From the NCBI GenBank assembly GCA_039881045.1, contig JAYWVB010000062.1, forward strand, positions 1 through 64,000: 64,000 bases of DNA, written 5' to 3'. Both the position numbers and the translations under genes were made by a program. This document shows positions 45,172 through 56,384 of this stretch, in pieces. The notes below the pieces were generated by a model. It saw only the letters and a list, made by a program, of their open reading frames with translations. It was not told where the DNA came from and ran no database searches. Position 1 is the first letter of the stretch. The number at the start of each line of letters is the position of its first letter. Source of the DNA: Chaetomium olivaceum. Taxonomy: Eukaryota; Ascomycota; Sordariomycetes; Sordariales; Chaetomiaceae.

Positions 45172-48100
45172 CTAATACCCCCACCGTGTGCCCACCCCCG
45201 CCAGGTGAATCGCCGGCCCCAGCCTGCGCGTCCCGCCCCCGGCCCTGCGCACTGGCGACGGCCCGCGCTCGAGCGGGTTTGCGTAGGACACGGTGCGCGC
45301 GGCCTTGGCTGAAACGGCCTTTGCTGTGGTTTCCTGTTGTTGCTGCTGCTCCGCCTCCTCTTGCTGATCCTCCTCCTGCTGCTGCTGTTGCTGTTGTTCT
45401 TCTGCATCGGCGGCGGCGGCGGCGGCGGCGGCTTCGCGGGTTTGCTTGCGTGTTCGCTTGAGGGCTACGGGTGTTGAGGGGGTTTGGGGACTCGGGGGGT
45501 TGCTGCGGGTTTGGGGATTGAGCTGGCTGTTGCGGCTTGGACTTTGGCTCTGGTTGTCTTGGGTGTTGCTTTAGGCTTGGCTGCGGTTGCTTTGGCCTTT
45601 GCTGCGGTCTTCGCTTTGGCTGGAGCCTTGGCCGAAACTTTCGGGTAGGCTTTCCCTTTCGTCCCCGTCTTCTTGGCGGCCTTCTCCGTCGCTGCGACCG
45701 TCGGCGCCGACGGCGGAGGTGGTGCGCGTGGGAGCAAGGCCGCGGCTGCCCGCTTGGAGTGGGAGGTGCTTGCCGGCGAGGAGACGGGTGATTCACCCTC
45801 AGACGGGCCCTCGCGGCGTGTAATGGATCCCGGAGGGGGGACATCGATTTTCATTCTGCCATGGTTAGCCATCTCTCGGTAAGCGGCGAAGGTAAGAGAA
45901 CTAACTTCTTCGTCGACCGTTTTGGGGCTTGAGACCCCCCCTCCCCGGCGTTCTCGTTCCTGCGGCGCTTCGTAGCTCGCCCCCCGGTTCGACCAGTCTT
46001 TGACGCAACACGTCCATGGCTCGGGGAGTAATAAGCCTGCCGGCCGACGTCGATGGGGCCCTCAGCCTTATAAAACGGTATCTTATCACACCCATCGATG
46101 TGCTCCATACGAGCCTTGAAGTCGTCGTCAAGCTGGATGCCGCACCACGGGCAATACTGAGCATCGTCACGCCCGTGGCCCTTGCAGAATGCGAGGTGCT
46201 TCGACGCGTAAATCTCGGAGAACAAGACTAAGGGGAGCGTGCAGTGTTCACAAAAACGATTCTCGACGATGCTGTCTTCATCACGATCATGCAAACCGGT
46301 ATCGGTGATACGGTCTCCGCAAGTGCCGCACGCCACCCAGTCAGACTCTCGATCCCCCGCGCCGGGGTAGCAGACATTGTCATGGTGCTGCCGGTCCGCG
46401 CGCACGTTGAGCATCGTGTGGTGGCGCCCGCACCGAGGACAGTAGATCCAATGCTTCTCGCGAGTGCCATCTGTCCGTCCTTCGTCGTTCATATAGACGG
46501 CGTTGTCCGTTGCTGGTTGTACATAGGAGGCGAGGACGTCCGCGTGTTTCTGCATCATGTGGTGGTGTCGCCACTCCGGCGGCCAGTATGCGAACAGTTG
46601 GTCGTCGCAGAAGTTGCACTTCTCTGCCAGGTGCTTGTCTTGCAGGTGCTTTTCTATCGCCTTCGCATCGTTGGCGGGATACACAGCATCGCAGTCTGGG
46701 TACGGGCACCGCTCGATGCGGGACAGGGCTAGGTTTCGCATGTTGTGATAATCCCGTTGTAGCCGGCGCACTTCGGTAGGGTCAGGACGGACAAGGAGAC
46801 CACCGGCACACTGTCGTGTCTCAGGTCGAGTAGCTTGTCCACCGGCGGCGTTGATGGGTACCGACATGTGCATTCGCACATCGAGCGGGTGGGCGTAGCT
46901 ACGCTCCCTCAGGCGTTGACCCTTCTCGACATCGGTCACAGGTCGGAACCCTAGACTATCCACCGAGGCTTGGGTCGCCCGCCTGGGTGTATTCCGCGGC
47001 CCTGCGGATCGTCCTTCTCAAGATCGCGGGGCGATGCAGCTGTTTTGGCAGCTTGGTACCCGGCGGCGGTCGCAAGGGGAAGTGCTCAAGCCCCCAAAAG
47101 GTGGAGAGAGGCTCCGGCTGCTCGTCCCACGGCTGGACAGTCTCCAACTCCTTCGTGACATCCTCCTCATTCATCTGCCAGTCGTAATGGCGGCGAGATA
47201 CCGGGAGTTGGTCCTGCTTGATCGTACGGTATAGCAGCACGTCCATCGTCTCGTATATGTCGTTGAACCCAAAGGGCTGCTGGGTCTTGAGGTCTCCAAA
47301 CCCTAGTCAACGTTAGCAGGTGCATCTGCCCTCACGGTCGCTTTGGCTTACGGGGCAGGTGAGTTGTATCGAGCAGAGAGATGGACAGGCTGAAGTCGAC
47401 TATGAGCTTGCGCATCGACTGCCACTCATCTTCTGTGGTCCGGGGGCCGACAAGAAGCTTCGGTTTGCTCTCGTCCGGGTCACCGGACGCAATCCGGAAG
47501 CCCTGCGTGATGGCAATCCATGACTTGTCAGGTGAGTACGACTGCTCCTGGTCGTCAAGCGTCGAGAACACCTGGCCGGCAAGACGCCGGAACTGATCCA
47601 CGGTTGTGGCTTTTGGGTCCCAGGGCACAGGTTCAATAACCCCATCGGCGTCACCGAGGAGGTAGTCCTTGAAAACAGGACGAAGCGAGAGAAACTGGGG
47701 GAAGAGGCCTAGCCCGTTTGGCACCGGATCAACGCCACGCTTTTCCGTCAGATATTTCACCCACTCAACCATGAGCTCCATGAGGGGCTGGAATTCCGAG
47801 TCCAAGTTCTCTTTATCAGTCACCGAGACGGTAAGCTCTGGCGTCTCTGTTGAAGCGAGAAAGAACCCGGCACCCGGCAAATACACTTCGACGGCCTGGA
47901 CTAGGGAAAAGCTCGCCGTTGACATGGACCGTCTGACCAGTTCCATGATCCTCTGTCGGACCAATTTGACGTCTCCCACTTCGCTGTGCAGGATGAACTG
48001 GTTCTCGTAAGGGGAGCCGGTACCGGGGAGAAAGAGGTGCCAGCGGTTGGTGGTCCAGTCTTTGCTCTCCGGACCCATCACGGCTTCAAGCTTGACCGGG

Positions 48101-49908
48101 GAGGTCTGGTCGTCCTCCCATGACCCAACCATGATATCCCAGAGTTGTGGCGGAAATGCCAAACCGCCGTACGTACCAACCCCGTTCCCGGGAGGGAAGC
48201 CTAGGGTGAACCAGACATCCGGGATGGCAGGATACCCAGGGCGGCCGGGGATACGGCCAGGGGTGAGGACCCGACACACATTGGTCATCCACGGCCCATA
48301 CTGGTTCGTGAAAATGATATCGGTGGGATTCTCAGGCATCCGAAGGTAAGCAACGTCGGGCCGGATCATCTTGGGTGCTCGCGGCCAAAGCAAGCTGACC
48401 TCCTGGACACGGTGAGAGGCATCGGGTTCCCACTTCCAGGGGATTGGGTCGGCTGGCCCAGCGACGAAGAGAACCTTTTGTGATGCTATCTGCTCATCTT
48501 CAGTCACTCCGATCCGGTCTTGAAGCCACTGCAAGGCAACCTGATCGTTGCTGTAGTCACCGGCGCCAGCGGCCCAGATCGTAATGCCGTTTCCTGTAAG
48601 GTCGCTGAGAAACTCGTCCCGCTCAGCCTGCGTCGCGTACCTTTTGCGCTTGTCCATGAGGTACAGACTGTACGTCACACCCGCCCGGTTGTCGAGACAC
48701 AGTAGCCGGTCAACGGCGTCGACGAACGTGAAGAGCTGGTCCGTACGGAACCAGACAATGCCCTGGTAGCCATGCAGTGGGAACCAGCTCTCTTCGTGGC
48801 CGGACGAGGGGCCTCCAAGGGCAGTGACGAGGGAGTGGGAACGGGGTTTATCGTCTGGTTTCTTGGGGTTGGAAGGACCCTGGGCGGCCTTCCCTCGGCG
48901 AACGCTGCGGGTGGCACCTCCGCGGAGCTCAAGTTCACTAGAGTCGCTGATCGAAGTGTCGTCAGGCATATCCTCTCTAGATGAAGAGGATTCGTCCTCC
49001 TCCTCGAACCCTTCGCCGCCTCGCAAGCCGACAGAAGGCCCAAACTCCGACGACTTCGTCTGCCCATGCCTCCGCTCCTTGACATAATAAGCCTCCATCT
49101 TCGGATCCGGCTCTGCCACAACACCAACATCAGCACCACGCTCCCCATCAGCAGCAACCACAGCAAACTCACTTCGCACCCCCACATCCTTCCCATACAC
49201 CCTCTCCGTGTACCCATTCAAAAACCTCAACACCCCATCCTCACCGTCACCATCGCTCTCGCTCTCACTCTCCGCCCCATCCCCGGGTGCCGCCACCGCC
49301 GCCATCGGCGCCACCGGCAACCTAAACCACACCAACGCCAACTTGAACCCCAAGTCCGCCTTGCCCCTCCACCCCACAAACCGCTCGGTCTTCAACAGCT
49401 CTGCGTACCGCCACCGATTCTTCTCCTGGATCGCTGCGAGCGCACTGGCACCGCCGCCACCACCACCACCACTACTACCGAGATGCTTCCTTGTGTGTTG
49501 TCGTCGCGGTGGTGGAGGGCAGGGACGGAGCAGCTCCTGCTCGTGGGCTGTGAAGTAGGTGGAGAGGATGGAGTCGACTGTTTCGGAAGGGTCGTCGTGC
49601 AGGAGGCGGTTGAAGGCGGTGTGGATGGTGGTGAATTGGGGGGTGGAGGGGTTGATGGCGGGGTTGTAGCGAGTTGAGGGGGGTGTTTTGGGTTTGAGGA
49701 GGAAGATCGGGGTGGTGGTGGTGGTGGTGGTGTTGGAGTTGTTGCTCTTGGTGGAGGAGGAGGAAGGGAGGGTGCGGGTGGTGTTGGTGGTTTTGGTGCT
49801 GGTGGTGCTGGTGGTGCTGGTACGGCGGCGCTTTGGGGTTGGGATGGGGGAGTCGCTTGGGTGCTTTTTGGCGGTGGGGAGGAGGTTGGCGAGGTCCCAG
49901 AAGGCCAT
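45172..49908 (-). CDS. Very large Cys/His-rich orphan protein
   Basis: Starts MAFWDLANLLPTAKKHPSD at 49908. Exon 1 (to 47352) joins through a 49-bp intron (47303-47351, with TGCTAAC branch site) and, near the 3' end, a 50-bp intron (45856-45905) to give about 1,500 residues. The first 850 residues contain a Thr/Asn-rich leader, a Gly run, an acidic middle and a folded part (ESWFPLHGYQGIVWFRTDQL, ITIWAAGAGDYSNDQVALQW). The later third is rich in paired Cys/His: CPYPDCDAVYP with a His pair, CNFCDDQLF with HHHMMQKH, IYCPRCGRHH, CGTCGDRI, CEHC, YCPWCGIQLDD. These look like serial zinc-binding modules. The tail is Lys/Ala/Pro-rich (histone-H1-like), then poly-Ala and poly-Gln. Frame corrections are needed near 46980 and 45475. 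No family recognised; nucleic-acid binding is inferred from zinc modules and the basic tail. Confidence 0.6.
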
Positions 49909-50844
49909 TGTGGTGGTGGTTTTGCCGGCGGTGGTTGGTGGGTTTGCGTGTCTTGCTGTTGTTCAGGGTGGGGCGTTGCTGACCCCTGAACTGGACATGG
50001 ACGCTCAATTTGCTTCTACGTGTGCAAGAGGTTGGGCGAAAGAAAAAGAAGGGCCGCGTGAGCTCACCCAGTGAAGCTGTGTGGTAAACATATCTGGATT
50101 GAGGGACAAAGACCCAAGTCGGCTTTGAGCTGAGCAGCGCATTCCAGCCGAGCTACGCCGTCCTCACCGTCTCAGCTCGCCATTGTCCTTTGTGTAGAGC
50201 TGTTAGGTATGCCGGAAAGCTCAATTGCAGGGTTTAGACAAAGACACGGTGCTCATATGCAAACGGATAACTGTCCGCAGCGCTGTTGCGTGGTGTTGTG
50301 CATGTGACGACCTCTTGCACAGGCTTGATGCCGGAATTGGCAACCGTGTCATTGGGTGTGTTGGGGCTGACCACAGATCTTACCAGACTCTAGTATCACC
50401 AATTGAGCCAGCTCTATCCATGGAGGGCGTGCTTGAGTTGATGGAAGCTTGAGCTTGACCTTTCATTGCAAGATGTACACCCAAGCTGTTTTGAGGCCTG
50501 TTGTTACCTACCCCTGATGTCTAAGTATGAGCCCGCTAAAGTTGAAGCGTAGGTACCTAAGTATATAACAGCAACGGGCTCTGGGCTCCCTGCTTATTAC
50601 TTGCTTAGTTAGGCACATGTTAAGCCTTGGTTCCAGGTTAGGACGTCGGGGCTGGAAATATCGCCAAGATGATGATTGCTGAACCGCCGCATCCTTGTGT
50701 AAATAGCGACCTAGCATGAGCCTACCCGGTCTAATAAACCACTACGCTCATCGCACCCATCCCCAACTTCCCCTGAAAACACCGCGAATGTCAAAACTCA
50801 CCGCTGCAACGACACCCATTATCTCAACCCCCCTCCTTCCAAGT
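49909..50844. other. Intergenic with a GGTACC palindrome
   Basis: No gene. A perfect 10-bp palindrome TAGGTACCTA lies at 50550-50559, one more copy of the dispersed motif. Confidence 0.5.
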
Positions 50845-52257
50845 TCAAACCCCACCAACCCCCCCGCGCCCCCTCTCCCTCTCCGCCTCCCTTACAAGCT
50901 CCTCCAACCGATCCTGCACATCCGCAAAGATATTCAGCGCCTGCACCAGCTTCGATTCGCACTTTCCCCCCTCCGCCCGCGTAAACGCCATCCGCCAGCG
51001 CGCCTCATCCCCCACCACTTTTCCGAGTCTCGCACGTTCAACCTCTGTAAGAGCATTAGCGGTGACAGCCTCCCCAACCCGCCCCATCCCCTCCCACCCT
51101 GCCGCCGGCGTAGCAGCCAACTCAGCCAGCAGCGGCGGCGAGACGGTGATGTGGGCGATGCCCGCCAGCTGTGTGACCTGTTCGATGGAGGTCAGGGAGG
51201 CGGCGACGACTTGGGTCTTGCGGGCGGGTGTGATGCTCGGGGTGGAGGTGGGGTTGGGCGGGAGGGAGTTGAGGTAGGATTGCGCGGTGGCGGTGAAGGG
51301 GAGGGCGGGGGATGGGTCGCTGTAGCTATAAGCGGGGTGGCGGTTAGTTTTGGGGGCGTTGGGAGGGGGGTGGTGACGGGGGGTTGGTGGTGGATAAGGG
51401 ATGGGGGCTTACGTCGGGTCAAAGTGAACGCGCAGCTCGTTGACGTAGGGCGCGATGTAGCGGCATCCGGCGGCGGCGGCGAGAGCAGTCTGCTCGAGGC
51501 TGAAGACAGTGGTGGCGAGGGTGGTTATGCCCTTCTTCTCGAGCTCGCGGCAGGCTTGGAGTCCTTCCCAGGTGGCTGGGATCTTGATGCAGATGTGGCT
51601 CGTCTCGATCTTGAGGAGCTGATGGACGTGGGAGATGATTCCTAAAGATGCGTGTGAGTAGGTATCCGAGGAATACATGGTTGCTAGCATTACTCACTCT
51701 CGGCATTCTTGATGGTCTTTTGAGTATCATAGGCTAGCTTCGGGTTGGTCTGCACATGAAGGTAGCCGGTTGTGTGAGGGGTGATTCTAAGAGAGAGGCC
51801 GACCATCTGTAGCCATATCATTCATTAGTGTCTTGTTTGGGGGCTGTGGCGGGAGATACCCACCAGCAGCTCGACTGCCAACTCCTCGAATGTTGCGTCC
51901 GACTGCTTTCCGAACAGCCAGTGGGCAATATTCAGCGACTCGGTGATGAACCGGTGATGAACCGGTTTCCCATCGTTGTCGACCTTTGTCAACTCGGCAA
52001 ACGCAATGGCCTGCAGCATCCATGACCGGTCAGTTCCCAGGCCGTGCCCCTGCCAGTGTCAACTTTCACACGGTAACACACCTGGTTTGACGTGCAGTCC
52101 ACAAATGGGCCAAGCTTCGCGGCCACTGCATGATAAGTTAGCTGCTGTCTCGCAAGTTCACAACCTCGCCTCCGATAAGCAACTTACCCTCGGCATCAAG
52201 CGTATCACAGTCCACAGCACTCAAGGTCCGTAGATGGTCAAGTAGGGTAGTGGTCAT
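50845..52257 (-). CDS. Transaldolase family protein
   Basis: A transaldolase-fold enzyme transferring a dihydroxyacetone unit in the non-oxidative pentose phosphate pathway or a related aldolase reaction. Six exons with consistent phases give 359 residues: 52257-52188, 52125-52082, 52010-51864, 51806-51698, 51641-51413, 51325-50845. Family landmarks are LGPFVDCTSNQAIAFAELTK, SLRITPHTTGYLHVQTNPKL, the active-site Lys in HICIKIPATWEGLQACRELE, TTLATTVFSLEQTALAAAAG, and RYIAPYVNELRVHFDP. This resembles the divergent fungal transaldolase-like group rather than canonical TAL1, so the true substrate is uncertain. Intron density is the highest in the window and no frame break occurs. Confidence 0.85.
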
Positions 52258-52863
52258 TTTGTAGTTTTGCAGGTGCGCGGGTGTTGTAAGCTGCTAAATC
52301 CGGTCGGAGGGAGGGCCAAGGAAGAGGTGTTGAAGTCGCTGGGGGTATTGTGATTTATTCTGAGCATACTAAAAGACCCCATTCAACAACGCTGATGAAC
52401 AGCACAGCACTACTCCACACCTCAGGCACAGACTCCAGCAAGTTCGGATGAGCTGAGTGATGATGTGAGTGCAGCGGGGCTTGCTGGATCTCTCCGGGAA
52501 TAAGTAGCGGGACCGGGCCGAGTGGGGCCGTGAACCGGGCCCGTTGGGCCGGCGAATATTCCATCTTTGCGGGGCGGAGGCCGGACATCGGTTCTGCGTT
52601 CAAAAGCCACCTACGACAGCAAGAAACGGTACCATTTTGACACTGTGTAGCAATAAAAACCAGATGGAAATTCTCGTTGTGGGAAAAGTAAATTCGGTCC
52701 CGGCAACCTTTTAGCGTTGCTGGCTCGCCGCACATAAATAAACTCCCGGCTGGCCTCCGTGTATTTCGGCGTGCCAATTCCATACCGCAACGATTTGCCG
52801 CTCTTCGAACTCCAATGCGTCCCGCATCTATACCAGAAGTAGAAGTACGGCCCGTGTTCCAAA
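52258..52863. other. Divergent spacer, transaldolase / orphan
   Basis: A promoter-to-promoter spacer of about 600 bp. Open frames crossing it on the minus strand look like chance GC-rich frames. Confidence 0.4.
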
Positions 52864-54067
52864 ATGGACATCTACGACGAACGGCAGGGCGGTGGCAGCC
52901 AGCATTGCTCACATGCAAGGACAACTAGCACGACGAACACGACCACCCCACCATGCCCACCGCTGCCTCCGCCATCATCATCATCACTGCTGTCGGTCAA
53001 CCAACTTCTTGCGCTCTATTCGCGCGAACGATTGCTAGTCCATCCGCTATGCTGGACTGATCGGCAGCCGGCCCTCCTTGGCTGTCGCTTCAATTCTCAC
53101 CATGACAAAACCAATAACGATACCGTCGAAGAGAACGCTGGGGTCGTATCATCGAAATCAGACCCCGACGACCGTCTTGCCAAACGACTAAATAGCCAAT
53201 TGGACCAGGAAAGGTTGGCTGGCGTTGTCGAGCAACTTCTCGAGCCGCTTGACGCTCGTCGAATCTTGTTTCAGATGGAGTATGTTTCATTTTGCCGACC
53301 TAGCCTACCAATTTACATACACTAACTTTGTTTCCATGATTTAGGTGGCCTGTTAGTTTGGACTTTGATCGACGCTCCCGTGTGTGGTTTGAGATCTGCT
53401 ATGTGTCAATTTCAATGCGGCAACCCTCGCCGTTCACTTTCACCTTGGCATGCCTTGACTTCAACGAAACCATGACGGAGAGAAAACTCTACTTCAGGGG
53501 GCGGGAGAAGTTTTGCGGCACGGATTGGGAGGGATTGCAACGTTCTCGTACCCTTGTAAAACTACATACCCCCAAAGATGCTCAAAGAGATCCTATCTTG
53601 GTTGCTCTTGTTATCGCCCTTGCGCAAAGGCAGCGCCGAGACGCAACAAAACCACTACCTCCCATCGCGAGCTTCACGGTGGGTTTCTTCCTTTTGTCGT
53701 TTCTGGTCATCACCACTGACCAGCCTCATGGTTGTCCCTCCAGGTTCGCATTCTGTTCACCGGACAGGAGCGGCTAAAGTCGGTGAATCTCTACAAAGCC
53801 CATGTGCAAGCTTCCTTTCTCGACAGGTTGGATTTCCCCAGCCAGGAACCAGCCGTTGGCTCAGGCCTCGATGTAGACCACTGGCACATCCCAGCTGAGC
53901 CTGTTCAAACCTTGCCAGAGCGAGTCTGTCAAGTACTAAGACTGAATGGTTGCGGAGCGGCACATGTTGAGAATCGTGGCGAGTCCTCGGGCGAAGATGT
54001 AAAGAAGCGGAAAAGGGACATTGCTTCGAATGAGCCCACATCGACTCTCAAGAGAGCATGTGATTGA
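52864..54067 (+). CDS. Orphan protein, 357 residues, three exons
   Basis: Exons 52864-53279, 53345-53678 and 53744-54067 splice in frame (GTATGT...TAG, GTGGGT...CAG). The N-terminus MDIYDERQGGGSQHCSHART is Ser/Thr/Pro-rich, followed by DDRLAKRLNSQLDQERLAGV. The middle has RVWFEICYVSISMRQPSPFT and MTERKLYFRGREKFCGTDWE. The end carries a basic KKRKRD motif that could be a nuclear signal. Exon phases and splice sites make this a convincing gene, but I recognise no family. Confidence 0.6.
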
Positions 54068-54731
54068 AATGCGCGGGAGGCAACGGAGTCGCATGGGTTT
54101 CGCGCCATTCGGACTCCATCAACCGCAAGGTCTCTATCAGAGTATCAGTTGAGTCCAGTTCACTGTCGATCGCAGCGCGGTCGGCATCTCTGGACGAAAA
54201 ATGCTGAGTACCGAATTATGCCGGGGAAATAGTCTAACAATGATGTGAGTAGGGAGATAATATAGAACTAGATCGTGCATAAGAACTTGAAAAATTGAAC
54301 CGATATATACCAGAACACACACGGAGCATCTCGATGTCAAATTTAGAGGTACTCGAGTTGGAGAAACGAAACACAAAGTGATCCAAAACTCGAAAGAACC
54401 TCTTTCGTTCTCGATTCACATTTCTTTTACTTGGTTTCTTTACTTTACTTCCTTTTCTTCATCCTGTTTTTTATTATTTTTTATTTTTATTTTACTTTTA
54501 ATTGTTTCTAATTCCTTCTCCAAGGACATATTTCTTTAAAGTTCGCCTGTTTTTGGCCAGAGGAGGGTGCCAGGCCAGCCACACTACCCCGCCAACCAGC
54601 CACAGGAGCTGCCACACTCAAAATAATTTGGCACCAGTCGCGCACCCGAGCTTCCGATCCGAAGAGACAACGGAACGCCAATTGCCGATCGAGATGGCGA
54701 TGCCGCCCGCCCGCCAACTGAACTCCCTACA
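54068..54731. other. Intergenic, T-rich promoter of cox10
   Basis: No gene. The stretch 54420-54510 is strongly T-rich (TTTTATTATTTTTTATTTTTATTT), unusual for this window, and lies about 220 bp upstream of the COX10 ATG. Confidence 0.5.
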
Positions 54732-56384
54732 ATGCGGCCGCCAATCCAACATGCCAGGCTTTGGCAAGCCGGTTTCGGTAATATATGCTGGCAATGCAGC
54801 CACCGAGTGCTACGGCAGGCCGACCGACCGTTAAAGGGAGCGCGGTTATTCTCAAAGTCGGCTCTACCGCGGGCCCCCGCCCCTGCTGCCCCTGCCGCCC
54901 TGTCGCGACACCGATTCAAGGCCGGCTACTTTCTTTCCAACGCCCTCCTCGCTCGCTCCAATGGCACATCCGTCGCCTCTCCGGCCACCGACAGGCCAGC
55001 CCCAGCCACCGATCCACAATCACCAGCCGCGACCACGGCCACGGTCACGGCCACAACCGACATCCCACCCACGTCAGACACCCCCCTCCTCCCCCATCGC
55101 CGACGACAAGCCTTAAGACGAGATGAACTCCGACAAACCACCACCACCAACCCCCCAACAAACACAAATTCCATGGCCACCTCCCTGCCGCCCGACGCCT
55201 CCTCCCGCCTCGCCGACACCGCCGCGCGCGCACCCGCCGATTCCCTCCGGCGCACCCTCTCCGCTCTCCTCTCCCTCTCCAAACCCCGCCTCACCGTCCT
55301 CGTGGTCCTCTCCGCCATGGTGCCCTACGCGCTCTATCCCGTGCCCGCCTTCCTCGCCTCCTCCACAGCCGGCATCGCCGCAACCGCAGTCGACGCCATC
55401 CCCTCCCTCTCCCCGCTCACCCTCCTCTTCCTCACCACGGGTACCACCCTCTGCTCGGCCGCCGCCAACGCCCTCAACATGCTCTACGAGCCCGACACCG
55501 ACGCCAAGATGACGCGCACCCGCACCCGCCCCCTCGTGCGCCGCCTGCTCACCACCCGCGCGGCCGTGCTCTTCGCGGTGGGCTGTGCGGGCGTGGGCGT
55601 GGGCGCCCTGTACCTGGGCGTCAACCCGACGGTGGCGTTCTTGGGCGCGGCGAATATCGTGCTGTATGCCGGGGTGTATACCCCGCTGAAGCGGGTGTCG
55701 GCGGTGAATACGTGGGTCGGGGCCGTGGTGGGCGGGATTCCGCCGCTGATGGGCTGGGCGGCGGCCGCCGGGGAGAGCGCCACGGGCGAGGGGAACTGGC
55801 GGGAGTTGTTGTTTGCCGGGGACGGGTCGAGTCTGGGCGGCTGGTTGTTTGCGGGGTTGCTGTTTGCGTGGCAGTTCCCGCACTTCATGCCGCTGTCGTG
55901 GGGCATCCGGGAGGAGTACAAGGCTGCCGGGCTGCGCATGCTGTGCTGGGTCAACCCGGCGCGTAATGCGCGCGTCGCGCTGCGGTATAGTCTGGTGTTT
56001 GTGCCGTTGTGTCTGGGGCTGTGCGCGGCCGGGGTGACGGAGTGGAGTTTTGCGGTGACCAGCTTGCCGGTGAATCTGTGGCTGATCCGCGAGGCAGTCA
56101 AGTTCTGGCGCTATGAGGGCCACAAGGGGAGTGCGCGCAGCCTGTTCTGGGCCAGCGTCTGGCATCTGCCTGTCATCATGGTGCTGGCGCTGGCGCAGAA
56201 GAAGGGCATGTGGACCCGTGTGTGGAGTAGTGTGGCCGGGGTGCCGGAGGAGGAGGATGATGAATTTGACGACGACGACGGCGATGCCGAGTGGGTCGGG
56301 GAGGTTGGGGCCGGGTCCGGGTCTCGGTCCTCCTCCAGTGTCGGAATTGTGGGTCCCGTCGCTGTTGGCAGTTCTCGGAGGTAA
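54732..56384 (+). CDS. cox10: Protoheme IX farnesyltransferase COX10
   Basis: Adds a farnesyl group to heme B to make heme O, the first step to heme A for cytochrome c oxidase; a polytopic inner-membrane enzyme of the UbiA prenyltransferase superfamily. The intronless frame gives 550 residues. It starts with a mitochondrial presequence (MRPPIQHARLWQAGFGNICW, RLFSKSALPRAP) and a low-complexity Thr/Pro linker. The catalytic part begins LSLSKPRLTVLVVLSAMVPY. The first Asp-rich site is NMLYEPDTDAKMTRTRTRPL and the second region is GIPPLMGWAAA with LLFAWQFPHFMPLSWGIREEYKA. The C-terminus is acidic and Ser-rich, an extension beyond the enzyme core. The frame is entirely clean. Confidence 0.95.
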   Translation: MRPPIQHARLWQAGFGNICWQCSHRVLRQADRPLKGARLFSKSALPRAPAPAAPAALSRHRFKAGYFLSNALLARSNGTSVASPATDRPAPATDPQSPAATTATVTATTDIPPTSDTPLLPHRRRQALRRDELRQTTTTNPPTNTNSMATSLPPDASSRLADTAARAPADSLRRTLSALLSLSKPRLTVLVVLSAMVPYALYPVPAFLASSTAGIAATAVDAIPSLSPLTLLFLTTGTTLCSAAANALNMLYEPDTDAKMTRTRTRPLVRRLLTTRAAVLFAVGCAGVGVGALYLGVNPTVAFLGAANIVLYAGVYTPLKRVSAVNTWVGAVVGGIPPLMGWAAAAGESATGEGNWRELLFAGDGSSLGGWLFAGLLFAWQFPHFMPLSWGIREEYKAAGLRMLCWVNPARNARVALRYSLVFVPLCLGLCAAGVTEWSFAVTSLPVNLWLIREAVKFWRYEGHKGSARSLFWASVWHLPVIMVLALAQKKGMWTRVWSSVAGVPEEEDDEFDDDDGDAEWVGEVGAGSGSRSSSSVGIVGPVAVGSSRR

